Assembly: GCA_017404985.1 (NCBI GenBank)
Contig: JAFRBK010000033.1
Location: 1-64,000, forward strand
Direction: 5' to 3'
Origin: Clostridia bacterium
GTDB taxonomy: Bacteria; Bacillota; Clostridia; Christensenellales; Aristaeellaceae
DNA: 64,000 nt
The notes under the pieces are model-generated. The model was not told the DNA's origin, did no database searches, and saw only the letters and a program-made list of their open reading frames with translations. Made by a program: the position numbers and the translations under genes. Of the stretch, positions 34,243-44,741 are shown piece after piece (position 1 is the first letter of the stretch; every line of letters begins with the position of its first letter).

Positions 34243-35241
34243 ATGAAAGCAAATCATGAATGTATCGTCAGTCTGGCGCACGTAACCAAATACTTTGGCC
34301 AGAGCCGTCCTGTTTCCCTGTGGAAGCGGGAACACAGCCGGATTTATGCTTTGAATGACGTAAGCTTTGTGCTGCGCCGCGGTGAGTTTGCCGCTTACGC
34401 CGGGCCCAACGGCGCCGGGAAATCCACAACCTTCAAGCTGCTCGCAGGCCTGCTCCGGGCACAGCAGGGACAGGTAAAAATCTTTGGCGCCGATCCCTGC
34501 GTAAAACGCATTGAGGTCATGCGCCGTACCGGCGTACTCTTTGGCAACCGGAACGAACTGTGGTGGGATCATCCCGTACGTGCTTCCTTTGAATGGAAAA
34601 AGGCTGTTTGGGATATTCCCGACGATGTCTATCTGAGCAATGTAAGCAGGCTGAAGGAATTGCTCGACCTGGAACCGCTCTGGAACACCTTTTCCCGCGA
34701 ACTGTCTCTCGGGCAGCGCATGCGGGCAGATCTCGCGCTGACCCTGCTGCACTCACCTGAACTGGTGCTGCTGGACGAGCCGACCCTGGGCCTTGATGTC
34801 CTGGCCAAGCGCAGAATGATCGATTTCCTGAAGCTGGCCAACCAGGAGCTTGGCGTCACGCTGATGGTCACTTCCCATGATATGGATGATCTGGCTGAAA
34901 TGGCCAACCGGCTGCTTCTGATCAACCGGGGCCGCCTGGCTTTCGACGGCAGCTACGATGCTCTCCTGCGTATGACCGGGGATCACCGCCTGGTGAGGCT
35001 GACGACCTCCGCGGAATCACCCGTGCCGGAGGGCTTGACGCTGGTGGACCGAAGCGGCGACCGCTTTACCTACCGTTATGACGGTACAAAGATCCCTTCT
35101 CCGCATCTGTTTACCCTGCTTGCCGGTATTCCCGGCATTCGGGATATCCAGATGGAACCTGAAAACATCGAAACTGTAATTGCCGGCCTCTATCGGAAAT
35201 GGTTTTCCGAAGGGGAAGCGGATTATTCCAGTAAAGGATAA
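34243..35241 (+). CDS. ABC exporter ATP-binding subunit
   Basis: A 332-residue protein starting MKANHECIVSLAHV behind GGGGGA. Walker A is GPNGAGKST (54-62), the signature region is LSLGQRMRADLAL (Leu-Ser-Leu-Gly-Gln), Walker B is LVLLDEPTLGLD and the switch His lies in TSHDMDDL. A C-terminal extension of about 90 residues (VRLTTSAESPVPEG onward) is typical of drug- and antibiotic-exporter ATPases. It drives the two permeases encoded just upstream. Confidence 0.92.
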   Translation: MKANHECIVSLAHVTKYFGQSRPVSLWKREHSRIYALNDVSFVLRRGEFAAYAGPNGAGKSTTFKLLAGLLRAQQGQVKIFGADPCVKRIEVMRRTGVLFGNRNELWWDHPVRASFEWKKAVWDIPDDVYLSNVSRLKELLDLEPLWNTFSRELSLGQRMRADLALTLLHSPELVLLDEPTLGLDVLAKRRMIDFLKLANQELGVTLMVTSHDMDDLAEMANRLLLINRGRLAFDGSYDALLRMTGDHRLVRLTTSAESPVPEGLTLVDRSGDRFTYRYDGTKIPSPHLFTLLAGIPGIRDIQMEPENIETVIAGLYRKWFSEGEADYSSKG

Positions 35242-35253
35242 GGAGGATGAAAA

Positions 35254-35368
35254 AATGATTCAGGCGCTGCTGACAATTGATGATATATTATCGGCTTTTG
35301 CTGGACGATTTGCTGAATCACGGAGTACAGTTTGTAAAGCCGGATTTTATCTGATTCTGGTCTGCTAA
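35254..35368 (+). pseudogene. Polysaccharide deacetylase-like gene, N-terminal remnant
   Basis: After GGAGG the frame reads MIQALLTIDDILSAF, close to the start of delta-lactam-type polysaccharide deacetylases (Ile-Gln-Ala-Leu-Leu-Thr-Ile-Asp-Asp). The sequence then shifts frame (another frame gives LLDDLLNHGVQFVKP) and stops after 37 residues. It appears to be a decayed gene that once followed the exporter. From 35369 to 35635 nothing further is recognised. Confidence 0.4.
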
Positions 35369-35635
35369 CAATACGATTGTTCCGCAGCTAGCCGGAAAAC
35401 CATGATCATATACGACTGGAAATAATTGGTGTGAACAGAATGCTCTACCGGCTGGGCCATTCCACCCTGTTCATTTCAGGAGATGGTTCCCTGTTAAAGT
35501 ATCCGGCAGCCTTGTCCGGTTGCCGGAGATTTCCTGTGCCTGTCTTGTTGTTTTTTGACAGGAAGCGGTTCTATGAGCCCCGCCGGCATTTTGATCCGCA
35601 GGATGGTCAGGACAGGGTTTTGCTGTCCGGGCAGG

Positions 35636-36958
35636 TTATTTCCGGAAGGCCGCGGGAACCGGTTTGGCAGCCTCCCGCACTTCCTTTGTCCGGCGGGAAG
35701 CGACCTCATCCGACATTCTCCGGATATCCCCTGCCCTGGTCAGGGCCCACTTGGTCAGGCTCGGCCCCACCAGTTCATAGACCAGCACGGAGAAAAGGAC
35801 GATATTCCGGACCAGCGTGCCATCGGCGCCGCCCAGCACCCGGCAGGCTGTGGCGCACATACCCAGGGCCACGCCGGCCTGGGGCAGCAGCGTGACGCCC
35901 AGGTACTTCCGGACCGGTTCCGGACTGTGGACCATGGAGGAGGACAGGCCTGCGCCCAGGTATTTACCCAGCGACCGGGCGACAATGTATACCACGCCGG
36001 CTAGGAGTACGGCCGGATCGCCGAAGACCTCAAACTTCAGCGCCGCGCCGCTGAGCACAAAGAACAGGGTAACAGCCGGGCCGGACCAGCGGTCCGCCTG
36101 CAGCATCAGGTCCTCGCTGAGCGGGCAGAAATTGCAGAACACCGTGCCCAGCATCATGCAGACCAGCAGAGAGGAAAACCCGAAGGTGAAAGAACCCGCC
36201 GGGATCTTCAGTTGGCTGACGGCAACCGTCAGGATGACGCTGCCGACAATGAGCGCGTTCCGGTTCCGGTGGGAATGGAAAAAGCGCTCCAGCCAGGTCA
36301 GCGCCAGGCCCACCAGTCCGCCGAGGGCGAGGGACAGAAGAACCTCCATGAGCGGCTCCAGGATCAGGGCGGCGATATCGGTATCTCCGTTTTTCAGGGA
36401 CTGGGCGAAACCGAAGGAAACGGCAAAGATGACCAGGCCAACCGCGTCGTCCAAGGCAACCACCGGCAGCAGCACATCCGTCACCGGTCCCCTGGCCTTG
36501 TACTGACGGACCACCATCAGGGTAGCGGCCGGGGCGGTGGCCGCCGCGATCGCGCCCAGGGTTACAGCCACGGGCATAGACAGCAGGTCAGGCATGATAA
36601 AGTGCAGGGCGATCAGCGCCGCGTCCACACACAGGGTGGCAAAGCAGGCCTGGATGATCCCGATTACCGTTGCCTGTCTTCCCGTCTGCTTCAGGGCGGA
36701 AAGGCGAAACTCATGGCCGATGGCAAAGGCGATGAAGCCCAGGGCCACATCCGAGATCATCGAAAGGGAATCCACCTGCTCAAAGGTATTGAAACCCAGG
36801 CACGGAATTCCCAGCCGTCCCAGGACGCAGGGGCCGATCAGCACGCCGGTCACCAGGTAGGCGGTAACGTCAGGCAGATGAAATTTGTCAAACAGACGGG
36901 TCATCAGCAATCCGGAGAAAAGGGCAAAGGCAATCAGCAGAAGTGTTTGCATAGGCAT
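35636..36958 (-). CDS. Cation/proton antiporter (CPA2, Kef/NapA-like)
   Basis: A protein of about 440 residues starting MPMQTLLLIAFALFSG behind GAAAGG. About 12-13 membrane segments are visible. The family traits are the N-terminal FHLPDVTAYLVTGVLIGP and a mid-protein ALDDAVGLVIFAV with the paired Asp-Asp used for ion exchange in electrogenic antiporters. There is no C-terminal TrkA-N regulatory domain, unlike Kef channels. It should exchange Na+ or K+ for H+ across the cytoplasmic membrane. A consensus promoter and a 150-bp leader precede it. Confidence 0.9.
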   Translation of the reverse strand: MPMQTLLLIAFALFSGLLMTRLFDKFHLPDVTAYLVTGVLIGPCVLGRLGIPCLGFNTFEQVDSLSMISDVALGFIAFAIGHEFRLSALKQTGRQATVIGIIQACFATLCVDAALIALHFIMPDLLSMPVAVTLGAIAAATAPAATLMVVRQYKARGPVTDVLLPVVALDDAVGLVIFAVSFGFAQSLKNGDTDIAALILEPLMEVLLSLALGGLVGLALTWLERFFHSHRNRNALIVGSVILTVAVSQLKIPAGSFTFGFSSLLVCMMLGTVFCNFCPLSEDLMLQADRWSGPAVTLFFVLSGAALKFEVFGDPAVLLAGVVYIVARSLGKYLGAGLSSSMVHSPEPVRKYLGVTLLPQAGVALGMCATACRVLGGADGTLVRNIVLFSVLVYELVGPSLTKWALTRAGDIRRMSDEVASRRTKEVREAAKPVPAAFRK

Positions 36959-37116
36959 TGATCGCATCCTTTCATATGAAAAGGCCCACCATGTATCCAT
37001 GATGAGCCGTGACGCCGTTCTGTCTGATCCAGCGATCTTTCGCCCATCCGATGGTGATGTCTCATCGAGCACAGGGACGGTGGTTTATTGGATCGCTGTT
37101 CCTTTGTTCGGCATAT
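36959..37116 (-). other. Long 5' leader of the antiporter gene
   Basis: About 155 bp separate the -10 box from the start codon. Self-complementary words occur, for example AGCGATC with GATCGCT and a hairpin around CCACCATG. This could be a riboswitch, but no known class is recognised by eye. Confidence 0.4.
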
Positions 37117-37144
37117 ATTATAGTCCCGAAAACAGGGCTGTCAA
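37117..37144 (-). promoter_or_regulatory. Consensus promoter of the antiporter gene
   Basis: On the minus strand TTGACA (37144-37139) and TATAAT (37122-37117) are perfect boxes separated by 16 bp. Confidence 0.8.
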
Positions 37145-37361
37145 GAGAATATAATCGGATTTTCTTCCACGTCATTCAAATGCTGTTGGACATAACAGTT
37201 TGCTTTTGTGGATGTGAAGAAGTTGCTTTGAATGTCTGCCTGGCACTTATAGATTATTCGATCCGGATATTTTTAAAATTGGGATCGGTTCCCAACTTTA
37301 CAGTTAACGGGGCGATAACCCGTAATTGATGTTTTCATGACGGAAAGCCACTGGCATTCTG
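37145..37361. other. Intergenic stretch without a gene
   Basis: No gene is seen between the antiporter promoter and the sortase-tail remnant. A CTGGCATT/AATGCCAG hairpin at about 37353-37377 straddles the right edge and may end transcription of a lost gene. Confidence 0.4.
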
Positions 37362-37592
37362 TTGATGAATGCCAGCGGCGAAAATTTTCTGAAAAATTCA
37401 CCAGGATACTCTAAGCCGGTGCCGAAGAACGGGGACGGCGCGAACCCGGCGCTGTGGGTTTTCCTGGCGCTGGTAGGCCTAACAGGACTGGTGATGCTGG
37501 TAGCAGCAAAACGCAAACGACGGGAACCCGCAAAGGAACGCGGTCCTTCACCGCCGGCAGATTGCTTTTTCCTCCATGCTGTGCTAAAGTAA
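37362..37592 (+). pseudogene. Cell-wall anchor remnant of a surface protein
   Basis: The frame encodes KPVPKNGDGANPALWVFLAL, a continuing hydrophobic helix and a basic AAKRKRRE tail. This is a sortase-type sorting signal with Val-Pro-Lys-Asn-Gly where Leu-Pro-x-Thr-Gly is usual, and it closely parallels the tail of the IdeS-like protein. No secreted domain precedes it, so it is the 3' end of a deleted surface-protein gene. Confidence 0.6.
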
Positions 37593-37623
37593 TGAACGAA
37601 TTTTCCCGAAGGGATGAGGATAG

Positions 37624-38544
37624 ATGCCGATTAAGATTTCCAACGAACTGCCGGCCTACAAAACGCTGACGGAGGAAAATATCTTCGTCATGACGGAAAG
37701 CCGCGCGCTGACACAGGATATCCGCCCGCTGCGGATTGCCATTGTGAACCTGATGCCGACCAAGATTGACACGGAGACCCAGCTGCTCCGCCTGATCGGA
37801 AATACTTCCCTGCAGGTGGAAACCGAACTGGTGATGATGGCGTCCCACGTCTCAAAGAATACATCCAAAGAACATCTTACCACGTTCTATAAAACTTTCC
37901 CCGAAATCCAGGACCAGAACTTCGACGGCATGATCATCACCGGCGCACCGGTGGAGCATCTTCCCTTTGAAGAGGTGGAATACTGGGAGGAGCTCTGCGC
38001 CATCATGGAATGGAGCAAGAAACACGTTCATTCCACCTTCCACATCTGCTGGGGCGCCCAGGCGGGGCTGTATTATCATTACGGCATCCAGAAGGTCCCG
38101 TTGGAGAAGAAACTCTTCGGCGTGTTTCCCCATAAGGCGGAGAGGAAGAACTATATCCTGCTCCGCGGCTTTGACGATGTTTTCATGGCCCCCCACAGCC
38201 GCCATACCACCGTTCTTCGGAAGGATATCGAAGCCTGCGACAAGCTGAAGATTCTGGCTTCCTCGGAGGAGGCAGGCGTCTATGCCGTGATTACCGAAAA
38301 CGGCAAGCAGGTCTTCATCATGGGCCACAGCGAATACGACCCCCGCACGCTGGAGAAAGAATACCTGCGGGATAAAAACGCCGGCCTGCCTATCGAGGTG
38401 CCGAAGAATTATTATCCGGATAACGACGACAGCCGCGAGCCTCTGGTCACCTGGCGGAGCCACGCAAACCTTTTGTATGCCAACTGGCTGAACTACATGG
38501 TTTACCAGACCACACCGTACGATCTGAAAGAAATCAACGGATGA
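37624..38544 (+). CDS. metAA: Homoserine O-acetyltransferase (MetA family)
   Basis: A 306-residue protein with the full MetA fold. The catalytic Cys is at 142 (HICWGAQAG), and the His235/Glu237 pair lies in MGHSEYD. Residue 111 is Glu (TGAPVEHL), the residue that marks acetyl-CoA use in this family; succinyl-CoA enzymes have Gly. It should therefore make O-acetylhomoserine for methionine synthesis, although the family name is homoserine succinyltransferase. The start follows GAGGATAG. A terminator directly after the gene makes it a single-gene unit. No SAM riboswitch is recognised upstream. Confidence 0.93.
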   Translation: MPIKISNELPAYKTLTEENIFVMTESRALTQDIRPLRIAIVNLMPTKIDTETQLLRLIGNTSLQVETELVMMASHVSKNTSKEHLTTFYKTFPEIQDQNFDGMIITGAPVEHLPFEEVEYWEELCAIMEWSKKHVHSTFHICWGAQAGLYYHYGIQKVPLEKKLFGVFPHKAERKNYILLRGFDDVFMAPHSRHTTVLRKDIEACDKLKILASSEEAGVYAVITENGKQVFIMGHSEYDPRTLEKEYLRDKNAGLPIEVPKNYYPDNDDSREPLVTWRSHANLLYANWLNYMVYQTTPYDLKEING

Positions 38545-38558
38545 ACGTATTGAATAAA

Positions 38559-38590
38559 GCCCGGGCCGACGGCCCGGGCTTCATTGTTTC
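38559..38590 (+). terminator. Terminator after metAA
   Basis: GCCCGGGCC (38559-38567) pairs perfectly with GGCCCGGGC (38571-38579) around GAC, followed by a T-rich tail. Confidence 0.85.
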
Positions 38591-38614
38591 TTCATTCAGG
38601 AGTTCATTGGTTGA

Positions 38615-39166
38615 TTATTTCGCGGGAACGAATTCAACATCCGTCAGGAAAGCAATTACGGTATTGAAATCTTCTTCGGTAACCTTGGCATCTCCCTCAT
38701 GGAAGAAGTCGAGTTCGATCTCATGGCCCATGTAAATCGTGTACACAGCGCCGAAATCGCCGTCCACAGCCTTCGCGATCAGCAGGGGCGTGCCCAAGCC
38801 GGTCTTTCCGTCTTCGAACTCAATCGTTCCTTCATCCATTTCGGTGAATTCATAGAAGCTGTCCTTGATGCCATTCATGGTTTTTTCATCCACGTCCGCC
38901 AGCGTCTTCACTTCGGAATAAGCATCGTTGAAACCGATGCCCAGCCAGATGATGGGCTTGGCCGCATCAGTGGACGTAATGACCGAATGATACTGCATGT
39001 CCGTGTTTTGAATGGTGTTCATAGTATAGCCTTCAGGAAGCTTGTCGTAGTTGATCGAGAAAGCACCCATCATGGTAATGGATTCCTTGGCGGCGGTTTC
39101 AGCCACAGCGGAAACGCAGCCCAGAAGCATAATCAGGCTGAGAGCCAGTGCGATGAATTTTTTCAT
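38615..39166 (-). CDS. Secreted protein of unknown function, 183 residues
   Basis: It starts MKKFIALALSLIMLLGC behind GAAGGAGG. The signal peptide contains a Cys in a Leu-Leu-Gly-Cys context, so it may be a lipoprotein, though cleavage after AVAET is also possible. The mature part alternates strands and turns (GYTMNTIQNTDMQYH, GTPLLIAKAVDGDFG), a small beta-rich extracellular domain. No family is recognised. It lies next to another secreted protein gene on the same strand. Confidence 0.7.
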   Translation of the reverse strand: MKKFIALALSLIMLLGCVSAVAETAAKESITMMGAFSINYDKLPEGYTMNTIQNTDMQYHSVITSTDAAKPIIWLGIGFNDAYSEVKTLADVDEKTMNGIKDSFYEFTEMDEGTIEFEDGKTGLGTPLLIAKAVDGDFGAVYTIYMGHEIELDFFHEGDAKVTEEDFNTVIAFLTDVEFVPAK

Positions 39167-39202
39167 GGTGTCGTCCTCCTTCAATAATTCTTTCGGGCCC
39201 GA

Positions 39203-39769
39203 TTATTTCTCAACATAGGCAACATTCACATAACCAACCAGCTGCGTGTCGGGATCCTGAACCTGATACCACTTGTCCAGTTCAGCAACCACCAGCATTT
39301 TCTGGCCGGCGGAATATGCCTTCTGCAGCAAAGCGGACTTCATGGGCTCCCAGCGGACATTCGCCTTGCCCTTGCTCTTGGCAGTCGCTTTCAGGGTGAT
39401 CATGTAGGGGGTAACGCTTTTCGCAGTTTCATAAATCTTGTTGAGGCTCGTCTTCTCTGACGGGTTTTTGGACGGATCATACTTGCCGGGATTGGAACGG
39501 CTGGTCAGGGAAGCCTGAACATAGCCGATATCGTTCAGCTGCAGCCATCCGGGATAGGTCTCGCCGACCACGTAGATCGGTTTACCGTAGGCAACTGTGT
39601 CAATTACAGCGTACTGTTTGCCGGGACCGCTGCGGACGTTCAGGGGATCGCCGTTCGGGCATTTGGAATACACCGCATAGTAACCGGCGGCTGATGCACC
39701 CGACACAAAGGCAAACATCGATGCAAGCAGTACGACAACAGCAACGAGAGAAAGAATTCGCTTGTTCAT
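39203..39769 (-). CDS. Secreted SH3b-domain protein
   Basis: A protein of about 188 residues starting MNKRILSLVAVVVLL behind GGAGGG. The signal peptide ends near SGASAAGYY. Two SH3b-like modules follow: DPLNVRSGPGKQYAVID in the first and KANVRWEPMKSALLQ in the second, joined by a Lys/Ser-rich linker. Such domains bind peptidoglycan or other wall polymers. No enzymatic domain is attached, so it is probably a wall-associated adaptor or stress protein. Confidence 0.8.
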   Translation of the reverse strand: MNKRILSLVAVVVLLASMFAFVSGASAAGYYAVYSKCPNGDPLNVRSGPGKQYAVIDTVAYGKPIYVVGETYPGWLQLNDIGYVQASLTSRSNPGKYDPSKNPSEKTSLNKIYETAKSVTPYMITLKATAKSKGKANVRWEPMKSALLQKAYSAGQKMLVVAELDKWYQVQDPDTQLVGYVNVAYVEK

Positions 39770-39834
39770 GAAAATCCCTCCTTTATTTGGTAACATTATT
39801 TTAATATTTTTTCACAATTTGTCAAGGTGTTTAC

Positions 39835-39866
39835 AAAAAAAAACCTGTGCTTTCGCACAGGTTTTT
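39835..39866. terminator. Bidirectional terminator, groEL 3' end
   Basis: AACCTGTGC (39842-39850) pairs with GCACAGGTT (39855-39863). Runs of A and T on the two sides make it work in either direction. Confidence 0.88.
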
Positions 39867-39881
39867 GATTCCGGATGGAGA

Positions 39882-41513
<1,632 letters not shown>

Positions 41514-41537
41514 TCAACTCCTCTGTTTCATTTGTGA

Positions 41538-41825
<288 letters not shown>

Positions 41826-41855
41826 TTATGTCCTCCGTTCACTCGATTCTTTGTT

Positions 41856-41882
41856 TTAGCACTCATTTGTTGTGAGTGCTAA
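41856..41882 (-). promoter_or_regulatory. CIRCE operator (HrcA site)
   Basis: TTAGCACTC, nine bases, GAGTGCTAA is a perfect CIRCE element. It lies about 35 bp upstream of groES and implies heat-shock repression by HrcA, which is not encoded in this window. Confidence 0.97.
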
Positions 41883-42098
41883 CAACATCATGTAATATAA
41901 TGCTTTTCTCTCTGTTGCGCAAGTTGCCTGTTGTTCGAAATTGCTTGATTTATTTCTTTATTCTCTGTATTTCTCTGTTTTTCTTCATTTTTCTTCGTTT
42001 TAATATCTTCCCGGCCCGGATTCCCTGTGTTACAATGGTCTCCTAATAAATGCTCCCCTATTATATGGTTTCCTAGTTACAGAATGAGGTGAACGTTT

Positions 42099-43160
42099 AT
42101 GAACGATCTTTCCCGGGCGCTTCTGAGCTGGTATGACCGGCATGCCCGGGTGCTTCCCTGGCGGAATATCCGGGATCCCTACCGGACCTGGGTCAGCGAA
42201 ACCATGCTGCAGCAAACCCGGGTGGAAACGGTCATCCCCTACTACAGGCGGTTTCTGGAGCGCTTCCCGACCCTGGCCGCCCTCGCGGAAGCGGAGGAAG
42301 CGGACGTTCTGAAGGTCTGGCAGGGCCTGGGGTATTATTCCCGGGCCCGAAACCTCCTGAGGGGCGCCCGCCAGGTCATGGCCCAATACGGCGGAACCCT
42401 TCCTTCCGACCCGGCGGAACTGGTCCGCATCAGCGGCATCGGCGCCTATACCGCCGGAGCGATTGCCTCCATTGCGTTTGATCAGCCGGTTCCTGCCGTG
42501 GACGGAAACGTTATCCGAGTGCTTTCCCGGATCGACGGCCTCCGAGAGGACGTTTCCCTGCCGGAAAACCGGAAGCGGATCGAATCCCTGGCGGCTTCCC
42601 TGGTGCCGCCGGAACGGCCGGGAGACCATAACCAGGCGCTGATGGACCTTGGCGCCGGGCTCTGTGTACCGGGCACGCCGGATTGCCGCCGCTGTCCCCT
42701 TGCCGGTTTCTGCGATGCGTTTCGGGCAAGAGACGCCGCCGACCTGCCGGTGCTGCCGAAAGCCAAACCGCCCCGCGTTCTCTATTGGCATCTGATCCTG
42801 GTGCTTTCCGGATCCCGGGTCCTGATGCGCTGCCGGACGGAGAAACTGCTGGAAGGGCTCTGGTGCTTCCCTATGGCTGAATGCGGCCCGGAGGAAAACG
42901 ATCCCGCGGCGTGGATTCAGAAGAAACTTCGCCTGTCCCCGGAATCCATTTCACCGGCAGGGTTCGGCCGCCATGTGTTCACCCATCAGGTATGGCAAAT
43001 GCGGATCTGGTCCTGCCGCGTGCCGACGGATGCTGCAGCCCCGGTTGGCTGGCAGTTCGTGGATTTGAATGAGCTGTCTGAACTGCCGCTGCCGGTCGCC
43101 ATGGAGCCGGCACTGGACTGCCTGAAAAAACTGCTGAATCAGGAAGAGAGCCCCGTCTGA
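42099..43160 (+). CDS. mutY: Adenine DNA glycosylase MutY
   Basis: A 353-residue protein. Catalytic Glu34 lies in SETMLQQTRVE and Asp135 in PAVDGNVIRV after the helix-hairpin-helix ISGIGAYTAGAI. The [4Fe-4S] cluster Cys are at 189, 196, 199 and 205. The C-terminal NUDIX-like domain, which reads 8-oxoguanine, runs from about 225 (FGRHVFTHQVWQMRIW). It removes adenine mispaired with oxidised guanine. It stands alone, convergent with the aminopeptidase gene. Confidence 0.95.
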   Translation: MNDLSRALLSWYDRHARVLPWRNIRDPYRTWVSETMLQQTRVETVIPYYRRFLERFPTLAALAEAEEADVLKVWQGLGYYSRARNLLRGARQVMAQYGGTLPSDPAELVRISGIGAYTAGAIASIAFDQPVPAVDGNVIRVLSRIDGLREDVSLPENRKRIESLAASLVPPERPGDHNQALMDLGAGLCVPGTPDCRRCPLAGFCDAFRARDAADLPVLPKAKPPRVLYWHLILVLSGSRVLMRCRTEKLLEGLWCFPMAECGPEENDPAAWIQKKLRLSPESISPAGFGRHVFTHQVWQMRIWSCRVPTDAAAPVGWQFVDLNELSELPLPVAMEPALDCLKKLLNQEESPV

Positions 43161-43201
43161 GGCTCCCTTCCTTTTTATGGTTGTTTCGGTTTTTTCCCGG
43201 T

Positions 43202-44584
43202 TTACGCATTCTCCATGAACACCTGATACGCTTTGGCGGCTTCGTACAGGTCCGCCTTGGAGATGATTTCCATCGGAGCGTGCATATTCAGCACAGCCAC
43301 GCCGCTATCGATTACTTCCATCCCGTACAGGGCGCAGATATATGCGATGGTGCCGCCGCCGCCCAGGTCCACGCGGCCCAGCTCGGCAGTCTGCCAGCAA
43401 ACTTTGCCTTCGTCCATGATTTTCCGCAGCCTGCCCAGGTATTCCGCGTTGGCGTCGTTGGAACCGCCCTTGCCCCGGGATCCGGTATATTTATTGAAGC
43501 ATACACCCCGTCCCAGGAAGGCAGCGTTTTTCTTCTCAAAGGCGGAAGCATACAGGGGATCGTATCCCGCACTTACATCGCAGCTCAGCATTCGGCTGTT
43601 CCTGAGGGCCCGGCGCAGCTTCAGCTCGCTGTATTCCCCCATGAGGGCCAGGATTTCCGCCACGGCGTTTTCCAGGAAGTTCGCCCGCATGCCGGTGGCA
43701 CCGACGCTGCCGATTTCTTCCTTGTCCACCAGCATCCCGCAGCAGGTGGATTCCGGAATTCCTTTCAGGTTCAGGATCGCTTTCAGCTCGGCAAAGGCGC
43801 ATACGCGGTCATCATGCCCGTAGCCCATGATCATGCTGCGGTCCAGTCCAAAGTCCCGGGCCTTTCCGGCGGGAACAACCTCAATTTCCGCCGAGAGCAG
43901 GTCCTCTTCCTCGATCCCGTACCGGTCTTTCAGAATTTTCAGCAGCTGTGCCTTGACAGGTTCCTTTTCTTCCCCTTCCAGCGGCTTCCCGCCCAGGATC
44001 AGGTCCAGCTTTTCCCCGTCAATCGCTTCCTTCAGGTTCTTTTTCATCTGCTCCTGGGAAAGGTGGATCAAAAGGTCGGTCACGCCCACCACCGGATCAT
44101 CTTCCTTTTCCCCAATGACCAGGTCGACTACTGTGCCGTCTTTTTTCGCCGCCACGCCATGCAGCGCCATCTCCCGGGCCACCCACTGGTAATGCTTAAT
44201 TCCGCCGTAATAGTGGGTATCAGCCATGGCGAAATCGGAATCCTCATACAGAGGATTCTGCTTCAGGTCCAGCCGAGGGGAATCGATATGGGCCCCGACA
44301 ATATTCATGCCCTCTTCCAGGGGCTTTTTACCCAGCAGGAAGGTGAGCACGGCCTTGTTCATAATGCTGGCATAGACCTTATCCCCGGCTTTCAGCTTCT
44401 TTCCATCCGCGACAGCCTTCTCCAGGGGGATATATCCCGCTTCTTCCAGCATCCGCACGGACTCACGGACGCATTCCCGCTCCGTCTTCCCGTGGTCAAT
44501 AAACTGCTTGTAGGCTTCCCCAAGCTGTTCCACTTTTTTCAGTTCGGTTTTTTTGTATGTTTTCCATGCGTTCGGTCTTTCCAT
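43202..44584 (-). CDS. M18-family aminopeptidase
   Basis: A protein of about 460 residues starting MERPNAWKTYKK, 11 bp after GGAGG. Metal ligands are visible in NIVGAHIDSPRLDL (His and Asp), VDKEEIGSVG (the paired Glu) and MGYGHDDRVCAF. The family removes N-terminal acidic or neutral residues in the cytoplasm as large dodecamers. It has the length usual for clostridial M18 enzymes. A longer start at 44701 is unlikely because its extension is not protein-like. Confidence 0.92.
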   Translation of the reverse strand: MERPNAWKTYKKTELKKVEQLGEAYKQFIDHGKTERECVRESVRMLEEAGYIPLEKAVADGKKLKAGDKVYASIMNKAVLTFLLGKKPLEEGMNIVGAHIDSPRLDLKQNPLYEDSDFAMADTHYYGGIKHYQWVAREMALHGVAAKKDGTVVDLVIGEKEDDPVVGVTDLLIHLSQEQMKKNLKEAIDGEKLDLILGGKPLEGEEKEPVKAQLLKILKDRYGIEEEDLLSAEIEVVPAGKARDFGLDRSMIMGYGHDDRVCAFAELKAILNLKGIPESTCCGMLVDKEEIGSVGATGMRANFLENAVAEILALMGEYSELKLRRALRNSRMLSCDVSAGYDPLYASAFEKKNAAFLGRGVCFNKYTGSRGKGGSNDANAEYLGRLRKIMDEGKVCWQTAELGRVDLGGGGTIAYICALYGMEVIDSGVAVLNMHAPMEIISKADLYEAAKAYQVFMENA

Positions 44585-44741
44585 CTGTTTACGCACCTCC
44601 TGCGCCCATCTTATCACTGCTTTCCTGCCTTGGCAATGATTTTTCACCGTCCCTTCACCAAACCTTCGGCCATTGTTGAAACAATCCTGATATGCTGACA
44701 TTGGAACAGTTTATGATTTGCTGCGGGAGGAGATTTGCCCC

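Noticed and set aside
43181..44698. A 505-codon plus-strand frame over the M18 aminopeptidase
   Set aside because: It is a shadow; the minus-strand frame holds the metal-binding motifs.
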